NCBI GenBank assembly: GCA_036654235.1
Contig: JAVVSK010000026.1
Location: forward strand, 1 to 14,353
Origin: JAVVSK01 sp036654235
GTDB taxonomy: Bacteria > Bacillota > Clostridia > Christensenellales > CAG-138
DNA: 14,353 nucleotides
Direction of reading: 5' to 3'
Part shown: positions 6,644-14,334 of the stretch, piece by piece
Layout of the letters: each line of letters begins with the position of its first letter
Numbering within the stretch: the stretch's first letter is position 1
Position numbers and translations under genes: made by a program
Notes under the pieces: generated by a model
The model's database searches: none
What the model was told of the DNA's origin: nothing
What the model saw: only the letters and a program-made list of their open reading frames with translations

Positions 6644-7524
6644 GACTTAGAAGAAGCATGTTATTTGTTCCCGGAAACAACCCCGGAATGATAAGAGATT
6701 CACATATATATGGGTCGGACAGTATAATGTTCGATCTTGAGGATAGCGTTTCGATAAACGAGAAGGATGCCGCGCGCTTTTTGGTGCATAACGCTCTTAC
6801 TAAGCTTAGGTTTGGGAAAAAAGAAATAGTGGTAAGGATAAATTCTCTTGAGAGTGAACTCGGGATAATGGATCTCGAAGCGATAGTTAGGGCAAGGCCG
6901 CACGTTATAAGGCTTCCTAAAACGGAAACGGCGAAAGACGTTTTAGATTGCGAAAGAGAAATAGCGAGAATTGAAGAAGCCTCGGGAATACCCGTCGGTT
7001 CAACGGGAATGATGGCGGCGATAGAGAGCGCGGAGGGTGTCTTAAACGCATATGATATAGCGCGCGCGTCGAAGCGCTTAATCGGAATAGCGCTAGGTGC
7101 CGAAGACTATGTAACTGATTTAAAAACCGTTCGTACCCCCGAGGGGACGGAGCTTTTCTTTGCGCGGTCGATGATAATAAACGCGGCGCGCGCGGCGGGA
7201 ATAATGGCTATAGATACCGTATATAGCGACGTAAATAACGAAGATGGTTTTAGAAAAGAAGCGGAACTTATAAAGACACTTGGCTTTGACGGAAAGAGCG
7301 TAATAAATCCGAGGCAAATTGCTCCTCTGCATGAAATTTTCGCTCCGAGTGAGAGAGATATCCAAAAGGCTCTCGCGGTTATGGAAGCGAGCCGCGAAGC
7401 GGAAGCGAAAGGTTCGGGAGTTATAAGCTTAAACGGAAAGATGATAGATAAGCCCGTTGTCGAGAGGGCGCGCTATATGCTTGAGCGCGCGCAGGCGATG
7501 CGTATTTCAATCGAGGAGGTATGA
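6640..7524 (+). CDS. citE: citrate lyase beta subunit CitE
   Basis: CitE (294 residues) cleaves citryl-ACP to oxaloacetate and acetyl-ACP in the cytoplasm. It is a TIM-barrel enzyme of the HpcH/HpaI-related CitE family. Visible family features are LRRSMLFVPGNNPGMI at the N-terminus, MFDLEDSV with the metal/substrate-side acidic residues, VVRIN, IRLPKTE, the AAIESAEG block (with the conserved Glu), GAEDYVTDL, and GFDGKSVINPRQI near the C-terminus. Length is typical. The start ATG overlaps the stop of citD, with an AAGGGTGAGG ribosome site inside citD, so the two are translationally coupled. The last codons include the GAGGAGGT that serves citF. Confidence 0.96.
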   Translation: MRLRRSMLFVPGNNPGMIRDSHIYGSDSIMFDLEDSVSINEKDAARFLVHNALTKLRFGKKEIVVRINSLESELGIMDLEAIVRARPHVIRLPKTETAKDVLDCEREIARIEEASGIPVGSTGMMAAIESAEGVLNAYDIARASKRLIGIALGAEDYVTDLKTVRTPEGTELFFARSMIINAARAAGIMAIDTVYSDVNNEDGFRKEAELIKTLGFDGKSVINPRQIAPLHEIFAPSERDIQKALAVMEASREAEAKGSGVISLNGKMIDKPVVERARYMLERAQAMRISIEEV

Positions 7525-7531
7525 TTTATTT

Positions 7532-9070
7532 ATGAGCTTTGACATTGAAAAAATTCAAAATATAGCGGATATATCCGGTATTCACGGTGCGTTTTCTGAG
7601 GATAAACTTCAAAAAAAAGACGGGATGACGCTTCGGGAAAGACAAATAACGCATAATAAACTCGTTCCCAATATAAAAAAGGCAATAGAGCTTGTCGGTT
7701 TAAAATCGGGCATGACGATATCGTTTCATCATCATTTTAGGAACGGGGATCACGTTGTAAATATGGTTATGGATGCGATAGAAGAGATGGGGATACGCGA
7801 TTTAGTCGTCGCCGCAAGCTCGCTTAACGAGATTCATTCGCCTCTTATAGGTCATATTAAAAACGGAGTTGTAAGGCGAATCGAAACGAGCGGGATGCGG
7901 GGCGAACTAGCGAACGCCGTTTCACATGGGCTGATGGATGTTCCGGTAATATTTAGGTCGCATGGCGGGCGGGCAGCGGCTATTGAGACGGGAGAACTAA
8001 AAATTGACGTTGCGTTTTTAGGTGCGCCGTCTTCCGACCCATACGGGAACGCGAACGGCTATAACCGCGAAAATGAACAGGGGACATGTTGCGGAAGCTT
8101 AGGCTACGCAAAACTTGATGCGCAATTTGCGAGGAAATGCGTAATAATAACCGATAACGTCGTCTCGTTCCCCAATACGCCTTTTGGTATTCCGGAGTCA
8201 CAGGTGGACTGTATAGTAAAAGTTGATTCGGTAGGCGATCCGGCGGGAATAATGAGCGGAGCAACGAGGTATACGAAAAACCCGAAAGAACTTTTAATAG
8301 CTAAGACCGCGGCGGACGTGATAGAGGCTTCGGGCTATTTTAACGACGGTTTTTCAATGCAGATGGGAAGCGGAGGAGCGTCACTCGCGACGGCGCGTTT
8401 TTTACGCGATAAGATGATAAAGAAAAACTTTAAAGCGCGCTTTGCCCTCGGCGGTATAACGGGTCAGATAGTGGAGATGCATGAGGAAGGTCTTGTTAAA
8501 AAGATTTTGGACGTTCAAAGCTTCGATCTTATAGCGGCGCATTCCCTAAAGAACAACCGTTTTCATCAACAGATAGACGCGTCATATTACGCGAGTTATG
8601 TAAATCGCGGGGCGGCGGTAAATCAGCTTGATTTCGTAGTTCTTTCGGCTCTGGAGATAGATACCGCCTTTAACGTAAACGTATTAACCGGGTCGGACGG
8701 CGTAATAAGGGGCGCGATAGGTGGTCATCCGGATGCGGCGGCGGGAGCGGCGGCTACTATCGTAGTAGCGCCCTTGCTTCGGGGACGAATTCCGAGTATC
8801 GTAGGACGGGTAAATACGATAGTTACGCCGGGAAACGTAGTCGATATAGTCGTAACGGATCAGGGGGTAGCGGTCAATCCTAACCGCCCCGAGCTATACG
8901 AAAAACTTTGTGCGGCGGGTATTCCGTTATTTACGATAGAGCAGCTAAAAAGGCGCGCGGAACATATCGTAGGGATTCCCGAACCTATAAAATATTCAGA
9001 TCGGGTAGTTGGGCTTTCGATGTACCGCGATAATTCGATTATAGATCTTATAAGACAGGTTGAGGATTAA
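7532..9070 (+). CDS. citF: citrate lyase alpha subunit CitF
   Basis: CitF (512 residues, close to the 510 of E. coli) swaps the acetyl group on the carrier arm for citrate, forming citryl-ACP and acetate. It belongs to the CoA-transferase-like fold. Features include TISFHHHFRNGDHV near residue 65, a GAPSSDPYGNANG block, the glycine-rich GSGGASLATARFL and FALGGITGQIVEMHEEGL, and VVTDQGVAVNP close to the end. The frame is open further upstream into citE, but the ATG at 7532 is the sensible start: GAGGAGGT lies at 7513-7520 (a rather long 11-base gap), and the family begins there. The stop overlaps the citC start by one base (TAATG). All subunits of the lyase complex are therefore present and intact. 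Confidence 0.96.
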   Translation: MSFDIEKIQNIADISGIHGAFSEDKLQKKDGMTLRERQITHNKLVPNIKKAIELVGLKSGMTISFHHHFRNGDHVVNMVMDAIEEMGIRDLVVAASSLNEIHSPLIGHIKNGVVRRIETSGMRGELANAVSHGLMDVPVIFRSHGGRAAAIETGELKIDVAFLGAPSSDPYGNANGYNRENEQGTCCGSLGYAKLDAQFARKCVIITDNVVSFPNTPFGIPESQVDCIVKVDSVGDPAGIMSGATRYTKNPKELLIAKTAADVIEASGYFNDGFSMQMGSGGASLATARFLRDKMIKKNFKARFALGGITGQIVEMHEEGLVKKILDVQSFDLIAAHSLKNNRFHQQIDASYYASYVNRGAAVNQLDFVVLSALEIDTAFNVNVLTGSDGVIRGAIGGHPDAAAGAAATIVVAPLLRGRIPSIVGRVNTIVTPGNVVDIVVTDQGVAVNPNRPELYEKLCAAGIPLFTIEQLKRRAEHIVGIPEPIKYSDRVVGLSMYRDNSIIDLIRQVED

Positions 9071-10056
9071 TGTTTAACGTCGAATATGGCGCGCCCCTAT
9101 ATGGGGTGCGCCGAGAGCGCTTGCGCGGGTTTTTAAATCGTTTTTCGATAGACTTTGGGTTGGACGCGGACTTTACCGTAATGTTGACCGACTATAAAGG
9201 CGAAATAGCGGCGACGGGATCGCTTTCGAAAAACGTTCTTAAATATATTGCTGTTTCCGAAGAGGAACAGGGGACGGGAGCGGCCGCTACCGTCGTTAGC
9301 GAACTGATAAACTATGCATATCGGAGCGGCATAGAACATCTTTTTTTATTTACTAAGCCGAAAAACGAGATTCTATTTTCATCTCTCGGCTTTTTTCCTT
9401 TGGCAAAGACCGACGAAGCGGTAATGATGGAAAATAAAAAAAATGGGCTGTCTTATTACTTAAACAACCTTGAAAGACCGGCAGAAAAGAATAATATAGG
9501 TGCGGTCGTTATGAATTGCAACCCGTTTACCCTTGGGCATAGGTATCTTATTGAGACGGCGGCGAGGGAGCTTAACGCGTTGCATGTATTTATATTGAGC
9601 GCGGACGAATCCGAGTTTTCATCAGCGGTTAGGTATGATCTTGTAAAGCGCGGAACGGCGGATTTAAAAAACATATTCATACACGAGAGTGCCGATTATT
9701 TAATTTCCCACGCGACTTTTCCGACGTATTTTTTAAAGGCGAACGCAAATCCCGAAACGATAAATTCGGATCTCGATATAACGCTTTTCGGAACTCGAAT
9801 TGCTCCTGCTTTAAATATTTCGGCGCGCTTTTGCGGAAGCGAACCTTTTTGTCCAATTACGCGCGCATATAATGGAAGACTTCGCGCGCTTTTGCCGAAA
9901 TTTTCAATTGATTTTGTCGAGATACCGCGCTTTAACGGGATAAGTGCGTCGAAGGTAAGAGAATATATGAAACGCGGAGAGATAGAGAAGGTGAGGGAAC
10001 TGGTTCCCGAAACAACGTACGATTATTTAATATTGCGGAACGATATGAAACAGTGA
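9070..10056 (+). CDS. citC: [citrate (pro-3S)-lyase] ligase CitC
   Basis: CitC (328 residues) activates the lyase by acetylating the thiol of the CitD prosthetic arm with acetate and ATP. The N-terminal third (to about 130) is a GNAT-like domain, with EEEQGTGAAATVV in the acetyl-CoA-binding loop position. The C-terminal part is a nucleotidyltransferase fold: NPFTLGH (the family's form of HxGH) at about residue 150, and ISASKVREYMKRGE near the end, the ISxSxxR motif. The ATG overlaps the citF stop, with TGAGGA just before it. In E. coli and Klebsiella citC comes before citDEF; here it comes after. The short distance to the next gene (17 bases) suggests one transcript. Confidence 0.94.
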   Translation: MFNVEYGAPLYGVRRERLRGFLNRFSIDFGLDADFTVMLTDYKGEIAATGSLSKNVLKYIAVSEEEQGTGAAATVVSELINYAYRSGIEHLFLFTKPKNEILFSSLGFFPLAKTDEAVMMENKKNGLSYYLNNLERPAEKNNIGAVVMNCNPFTLGHRYLIETAARELNALHVFILSADESEFSSAVRYDLVKRGTADLKNIFIHESADYLISHATFPTYFLKANANPETINSDLDITLFGTRIAPALNISARFCGSEPFCPITRAYNGRLRALLPKFSIDFVEIPRFNGISASKVREYMKRGEIEKVRELVPETTYDYLILRNDMKQ

Positions 10057-10073
10057 GAGAAGGGTGCTTAAAA

Positions 10074-10647
10074 ATGATAATAACGGCGGCGGTAATGGCG
10101 GCGGGGAGCGCATCACGCTTTAAAAAAAAATAAACTTGAGGCGCTCTTTAAAGATACACGGTTAATTGACCTTGCGCTTTCGGCGGTGCCGACTAAAGAT
10201 ATCTTCGAAACCGCGGTTGTAACGGGCTATGATTTCGTTAAAGAGGCGGCGCTTTTTCGCGGATTTTCCGTAATAGAGAATAACGCGCCCGAAGAAACCG
10301 TTTCGCGAACAATTAATTTGGCGGTTGAGCATTTTTATTATAGCGACGCAATTCTTTTTATGGTGAGCGATCAGCCGCTTTTAAGGATGGAGACCGTCTC
10401 TAAGCTAATTAACTTTTTTCTCGAAGATCCCGCGGAAATAGCGGCGGTTTCGAGTGCGGGGGTTCGCGGAAATCCCGCGATATTTCCTAAAAAATATTTC
10501 GATGCGCTAAAAAATCTTCCTAAGGGAAAGGGCGGGAGCTTTATTATGAAGTCAGCGCCGGTTCGCAGGATAGAGGTTGACGGGGTGGAACTTACGGACA
10601 TCGATACTCTAATTGATCTCAAAAACCTAAATAACTCTAAAATATAA
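10074..10647 (+). pseudogene. MobA/MocA-like nucleotidyltransferase, frameshifted at a run of nine A
   Basis: The ATG at 10074 (ribosome site AGAAGGG, about 10 bases upstream) opens with AAVMAAGSASRF, the start of the nucleotide-binding motif of MobA-like transferases. After 16 codons it enters A9 (10122-10130) and stops at TAA 10131. If one A is removed, the motif continues in the usual way (RFKKNKLEALF) and the frame runs open to 10647, about 190 residues in all. The second part has VSDQPLL (DQP metal/nucleotide motif), RGNPAIFP, GKGGSFIMKS and DIDTLIDL, which fit the MocA (molybdenum cofactor cytidylyltransferase-like) branch. The real substrate is unknown. It sits between citC and alr, in the place where some cit operons carry citX or citG. 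Whether it is dead, slips back into frame, or reflects a base-call error cannot be told from the sequence. Confidence 0.75.
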
Positions 10648-10678
10648 AAAAAATAAAATTCGCAGGCAAAGATAGAAA

Positions 10679-11824
10679 ATGAATTATACAAAATACGGTA
10701 TAGGTAGAACGGATAGAACATGGGCTGAGATTTCTCTCGAAAACTTAAAGAAGAACGCACTTTTAGCGAAAGAAAAGGCGGGCGGAGCGAAGCTCATGTG
10801 CGTTATAAAGGCGGATGCATACGGTCACGGGGCGGTTGAATGTAGTAGATTTTTACAGGAAAAGGGAATTGCGGATGCGTTCGCCGTTGCTTCGGTCGAT
10901 GAGGCGACGGAACTTAGGGAAAACGGGATAGAGCTTCCTGTTTTAATTCTCGGTTTTACGAAACCCGAACATGCGACTATGCTTTCGCGGATGGATATTA
11001 TTCAATCGGTTTTGGACGAAGATATGGCGCGCGACCTAAGCGCAAACGCGGAGGAACTATTGAAGGTTCACGTTCAAATCGATACAGGTATGTCCAGGAC
11101 GGGGCTTTATGCGCAAAATGACGAGGGAGTAAAGGCGGCGATAGAGGCGGTTTTAAGGATAAATGCAATGAAAAATATCCGAATTGAGGGTATGTTTACG
11201 CATCTTTCCGTAGCCGATACCGAGAGCGAAACCGATTATACAAATTGGCAAATAGATAATTTTATAAAGGTTCGGGAGGGGCTTTTAGCGCGCGGTCTAA
11301 AAATAAAAACTTGTCATGTTGGGAACAGCGCGGGTATTTTGTTTCATAAGCGGGCGCATTTCGATATGGTTCGCGAAGGGATAATGCTATATGGACTGTA
11401 TCCGGACAGTATACATGTTGAAAACGGAATATTGTCCCCGGTTATGACGGTTAAATCGCGCGTAGCGCAGGTAAAAAAACTTGCGGCGGGGACAAGCGTA
11501 AGTTACGGGCGAACCTATAAAACGGAGCATGATATTGAAAGCGCGGTTATTCTGGCAGGATATGCCGACGGATACCCAAGGCGGCTCTCGAACGCGGCGA
11601 AGATTACCATAGACGGAAAAACCTATAACCAAATCGGACGGGTCTGCATGGATATGATAATGGCGGATGTAACGGGGGGGTCGGTAAAGAGGGGCGACGT
11701 TGCGACGCTCTTTGGTTCGGGGGGAATGAGCGTTGAAGAAGTAGCAGAGATCGTCGGAACGATAAACTATGAGATAACTTCCCTCGTTACCCGCCGCGTA
11801 GAGCGGATCTATCTAAAACAATAA
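10679..11824 (+). CDS. alr: alanine racemase Alr
   Basis: Alr (381 residues) converts L- to D-alanine with pyridoxal phosphate, for peptidoglycan precursors. The N-terminal barrel starts RTWAEISLENLKKN, typical of the family. VIKADAYGHG contains the PLP lysine, K44. Other blocks are the substrate-side HVQIDTGMSRTG, the CHVGNSAG loop, FDMVREGIMLYGLYP, and VSYGRTY with the second catalytic base Y276. YADGYPR, VCMDMIMADVT and INYEITS fall in the C-terminal beta domain. The length is normal and all key residues are present. The ribosome site is weak (AGGCAAAGAT). It starts 31 bases after the broken transferase gene and ends at a strong terminator, so it is probably the last gene of the cit transcript, possibly with its own promoter that I could not locate. 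Confidence 0.95.
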   Translation: MNYTKYGIGRTDRTWAEISLENLKKNALLAKEKAGGAKLMCVIKADAYGHGAVECSRFLQEKGIADAFAVASVDEATELRENGIELPVLILGFTKPEHATMLSRMDIIQSVLDEDMARDLSANAEELLKVHVQIDTGMSRTGLYAQNDEGVKAAIEAVLRINAMKNIRIEGMFTHLSVADTESETDYTNWQIDNFIKVREGLLARGLKIKTCHVGNSAGILFHKRAHFDMVREGIMLYGLYPDSIHVENGILSPVMTVKSRVAQVKKLAAGTSVSYGRTYKTEHDIESAVILAGYADGYPRRLSNAAKITIDGKTYNQIGRVCMDMIMADVTGGSVKRGDVATLFGSGGMSVEEVAEIVGTINYEITSLVTRRVERIYLKQ

Positions 11825-11832
11825 GATAAAAT

Positions 11833-11890
11833 AAAAGCGTTCCCGGTGCATACGATATAAAAGCGGTTAAGAGGGGACGCTTTTATATTT
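11833..11890 (+). terminator. terminator after alr
   Basis: AAAAGCGTTCCC (11833-11844) pairs with GGGGACGCTTTT (11873-11884), with one T-G pair: twelve pairs around a 28-base loop, followed by TATATTT. The flanks are A-rich on the left and T-rich on the right, so it could also stop transcription coming from the other strand. Confidence 0.8.
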
Positions 11891-11906
11891 TGAGGGTAGA
11901 AGAAGT

Positions 11907-12005
11907 ATGATTTTTAGTTGCTTATTTTTCACGATTATTAAACAAACTCTGCTTTTTCTTGCCATAATCTTGGTCTATAATACTTCTCAGATACCTTCCT
12001 TCTAA
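11907..12005 (+). CDS. possible 32-residue hydrophobic peptide
   Basis: The ATG at 11907 opens 33 codons to TAA 12003-12005. The GAGGG of 11892-11896 lies about ten bases upstream. The peptide begins MIFSCLFFT and has one long hydrophobic stretch (residues about 2-24, broken only by K12 and Q13), then a polar tail ending PSF. That makes it a plausible single membrane helix. A strong hairpin follows 14 bases later. I do not recognise it. Size and hydrophobicity resemble small type I toxin or regulatory peptides, but an ORF this short in AT-rich intergenic DNA can arise by chance, and I see no good plus-strand promoter for it. Confidence 0.25.
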   Translation: MIFSCLFFTIIKQTLLFLAIILVYNTSQIPSF

Positions 12006-12018
12006 CTCCTTTTATTTA

Positions 12019-12058
12019 GAGACCGGCTCATGCTTTTGAGTCGGTCTCGACTATTTTA
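12019..12058 (+). terminator. strong hairpin with a weak T-rich tail
   Basis: GAGACCGGCTCA (12019-12030) pairs with TGAGTCGGTCTC (12037-12048), with one G-T pair, around a six-base loop. GACTATTTTATG follows, so the U-run is poor. It may be a second terminator behind alr and the small ORF, or an RNA-stabilising element. Confidence 0.5.
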
Positions 12059-12062
12059 TGAG

Positions 12063-12141
12063 GACAATTGTCTTAGCTTGTCGAATATCATTTCGCAAAT
12101 CAAATTTGTTAACAATTTAAGAACTCTATCGATAATCGATA
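12063..12141. promoter_or_regulatory. cluster of short palindromes upstream of the cell-wall hydrolase gene
   Basis: Three short symmetric sites lie within 80 bases: GACAATTGTC (12063-12072), TTGTTAACAA (12106-12115), and ATCGAT repeated head to tail with one base between (about 12128-12140). The first two are perfect ten-base palindromes. They could be operators for the downstream gene, about 75-150 bases before its promoter. I do not recognise a regulator's consensus, and AT-rich DNA yields such sites by chance. Confidence 0.2.
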
Positions 12142-12211
12142 AAAAACGCAAAAAACGAGAACCATAAAATAAAATTGTTCATAGTTTGTTTAAGCACTTT
12201 GATAAAAGGGG

Positions 12212-12220
12212 TGCTATAAT
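12212..12220 (+). promoter_or_regulatory. extended -10 promoter for the NlpC/P60 gene
   Basis: TGC followed by TATAAT (12215-12220) is a perfect extended -10 element. No good -35 box lies 16-18 bases upstream (about 12191-12196 reads TAAGCA), which is tolerated for this promoter type. Transcription would start near 12227, some 20 bases before the gene. Confidence 0.6.
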
Positions 12221-12247
12221 GGAAACATCAATAACGAGGTGAAAGGA

Positions 12248-13987
12248 TTGTTTTTTATCGTGAAAGATTTAAAAGAGAAAAGAACAAACCCTGGAAACGC
12301 TAAAAATAGGGAAAAAATCGCTAAAGGAAAAAATGGTAGGGAGAAAAGCAAGCTTGAGCGTTGGGCGCTTCCGCTTATCGGAGTCGCCGTTGTTGCGATA
12401 GTTGCCGTTCCGCTTACCGCTATGGCTGTGCGGAATACATTGGGAGAGGGCGCGGAAAAGCTCGTCCCAACGCCGACCGCAATAGTTAGCGCGATGGTTA
12501 GCCCGAGTCCGGAGGCCGTACTTTCGCCGACCGATCCGTCCGGCTTAGCTTTTGCTGAGGATCAAAATTTGGAAGATGGATTCCTAAATCCTCTTAAGGC
12601 GACGATGGATCCTGCCCTTGCGATGCCGGTAGATCCAAACTTTAAGGAGCTGTCCTACGATATGGACGACGTTTTGGTCGCTACCATTCAGGAACGATTC
12701 ATGGAACTTGGATTTATGGATAACGACGAACCTACGGAACATTTTGGAGCGATAACCCGCGAGGCCGTTGAATCTTTTCAGCGTCAACATAAACTCGAGG
12801 TAACCGGAATAATAACCGCTGAGACGTATTCGCTTCTTATGAGCGAATATGCTCAGAGATACGTGGTTGGTCTTGGGATGAGCGGAGCGGACGTTGAGAA
12901 TCTTCAATATCGCCTTTATCAAATGGCATATTTAAACGCAAAGCCGACCGGATACTACGGAACCGATACCGAGAACGCGGTAAAACTTTTTCAGGAACGA
13001 AATAATATTGCCTTAACGGGCATAATTGACGATATTATGAGACAACTTTTATTCTCGGACGAGGCGGTTCCTAATATTTGGACTCCGGGCTCAACCGGTG
13101 CGGGAATAGCGGTTTACCAACAAAAATTGTTCGACTTGGGATATCTTACCGCCGCGCCGAACGGGGTTTATGGCGAGGGAACGATAGCCGCCGTAAAGCG
13201 TTTTCAGGAGATAAATGCGCTTATCGTTGACGGGTTCTTAGGACCGGATACGATAGATAAGCTTATGAGCGAGAGCGCAATACCGAATGCACTTGTCCTA
13301 GGTATGAGCGGAACCGATGTTCAAAACGTTCAAAATCGCCTTGGCGAGCTAAAATATTTAAACGCCGATATGCTTACCGGGTATTTTGGAACGGTGACGG
13401 AATATGCTGTTCGTATATTCCAAAAGACGAACGGGCTTGATATTGATGGGCGGGTCGGAAAGTATACTATGACTTCTTTGTTTAGCGAAAACGCTAAGGC
13501 CGCACCTTCGGATTATAATCCGCGTCCCGATTCTACGCCTAAGCCGACGAAGCAGCCTAAGCCTACCGGAGGCGGAAGTAATACTCCGAAACCCGATCCT
13601 ACGGATGATCAAAGCGGATCTCCGAGCGTATCGAGACTTATTGATATCGCGGAATCGAAGCTTGGGTCGAGATATCGTACGGGCGGGAAAGGTCCCGATG
13701 TATTCGATTGTTCCGGATTCGTATTCTATTGCTTAAACCGTGCCGGAATAAATCAGCCGTACATGACTTCATATCAGTGGAGAAGTTGCTCTAGGTATCG
13801 TCGTATAAACGATATAGACGATATTCGCGCGGGGGACGTTATAGTTTTCTACGGTCATGTTGGACTTATCGTTAGCGATAACGAAATGATACATGCTTCG
13901 AGTTCGGCGGGTCGCGTTGTAAGGGGAAGCGCCAAATCAAATTGGTGCAGAAATAAATTCATATGTGCTTATAGGATCTTCGGTTGA
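12248..13987 (+). CDS. membrane-anchored NlpC/P60 cell-wall hydrolase with four peptidoglycan-binding repeats
   Basis: The protein (about 579 residues) likely cuts peptide cross-bridges of peptidoglycan outside the cell. It has a strongly basic cytoplasmic start, one membrane helix (about 39-63), a Pro/Thr/Ser spacer, and four PG_binding_1-type repeats (about 141-196, 206-268, 277-340, 349-411). Each repeat has the pattern V-x-x-x-Q-x-x-L...YFG...AVKxFQ...G. A Pro/Lys/Thr-rich linker (about 418-460) leads to an NlpC/P60 domain (461-579). The catalytic Cys488 lies in DVFDCSGFV, His537 in YGHVG, and the third polar residue His549 in MIHASS, so the enzyme looks active. There is no ATG start: GTG 12239, TTG 12248 and GTG 12260 are possible. 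TTG 12248 has the best-placed GAGGTGA (12236-12242), but the choice is uncertain. The last 171 bases are duplicated downstream. Confidence 0.88.
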   Translation: MFFIVKDLKEKRTNPGNAKNREKIAKGKNGREKSKLERWALPLIGVAVVAIVAVPLTAMAVRNTLGEGAEKLVPTPTAIVSAMVSPSPEAVLSPTDPSGLAFAEDQNLEDGFLNPLKATMDPALAMPVDPNFKELSYDMDDVLVATIQERFMELGFMDNDEPTEHFGAITREAVESFQRQHKLEVTGIITAETYSLLMSEYAQRYVVGLGMSGADVENLQYRLYQMAYLNAKPTGYYGTDTENAVKLFQERNNIALTGIIDDIMRQLLFSDEAVPNIWTPGSTGAGIAVYQQKLFDLGYLTAAPNGVYGEGTIAAVKRFQEINALIVDGFLGPDTIDKLMSESAIPNALVLGMSGTDVQNVQNRLGELKYLNADMLTGYFGTVTEYAVRIFQKTNGLDIDGRVGKYTMTSLFSENAKAAPSDYNPRPDSTPKPTKQPKPTGGGSNTPKPDPTDDQSGSPSVSRLIDIAESKLGSRYRTGGKGPDVFDCSGFVFYCLNRAGINQPYMTSYQWRSCSRYRRINDIDDIRAGDVIVFYGHVGLIVSDNEMIHASSSAGRVVRGSAKSNWCRNKFICAYRIFG

Positions 13988-14011
13988 TCAGCCCTAAAAT
14001 AATGTAATAAT

Positions 14012-14050
14012 AAACGCGTTCGAGAATTTCTCCCTCGGACGCGTTTATTA
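14012..14050 (+). terminator. terminator of the NlpC/P60 gene
   Basis: AAACGCGTTCGAG (14012-14024) pairs with CTCGGACGCGTTT (14034-14046), thirteen pairs with one T-G, around a nine-base loop, then ATTA. The U-run is short and overlaps the stem end. It begins 24 bases after the stop codon. Confidence 0.75.
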
Positions 14051-14100
14051 TATCTATCGTTGCGCCGCCCGTTGGATTTATATTAACCTTTATTCAAAAA

Positions 14101-14271
14101 GACGATATTCGCGCGGGGGACGTTATAGTTTTCTACGGTCATGTTGGACTTATCGTTAGCGATAACGAAATGATACATGCTTCGAGTTCGGCGGGTCGCG
14201 TTGTAAGGGGAAGCGCCAAATCAAATTGGTGCAGAAATAAATTCATATGTGCTTATAGGATCTTCGGTTGA
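14101..14271 (+). pseudogene. duplicated 3' fragment of the NlpC/P60 gene
   Basis: This is the second copy of the last 56 residues (DDIRAGDVIVF onward) and stop codon of the gene ending at 13987, in an open frame but with no start codon or ribosome site in place. It contains both histidines (GHVG and IHASS) but not the catalytic cysteine, so even if translated it could not be an enzyme. The coding part is identical to the first copy, which means the duplication is recent, kept alike by recombination, or produced by assembly. Confidence 0.85.
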
Positions 14272-14295
14272 TCAGTCCTAAAATAATGTAATAAT

Positions 14296-14334
14296 AAACG
14301 CGTTCGAGAATTTCTCCCTCGGACGCGTTTATTA
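14296..14334 (+). terminator. second copy of the hydrolase terminator
   Basis: The same thirteen-pair hairpin as at 14012-14046 is repeated 284 bases later (14296-14330) as part of the tandem duplication. Confidence 0.7.

Noticed and set aside
7120..7365. Minus-strand frame inside citE
   Set aside because: Antisense to conserved CitE sequence, with no ribosome site or protein features.
7457..7531. Upstream extension of citF into citE
   Set aside because: The family starts at the ATG at 7532, which has GAGGAGGT before it; the extension is only an open frame inside citE.
10371..10760. 129-residue minus-strand frame across the transferase gene and alr start
   Set aside because: It spans two plus-strand genes with recognisable motifs; a shadow frame.
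11976..11981. Perfect plus-strand TATAAT inside the small ORF
   Set aside because: No -35 box at proper distance and no TG extension; probably chance in AT-rich DNA.
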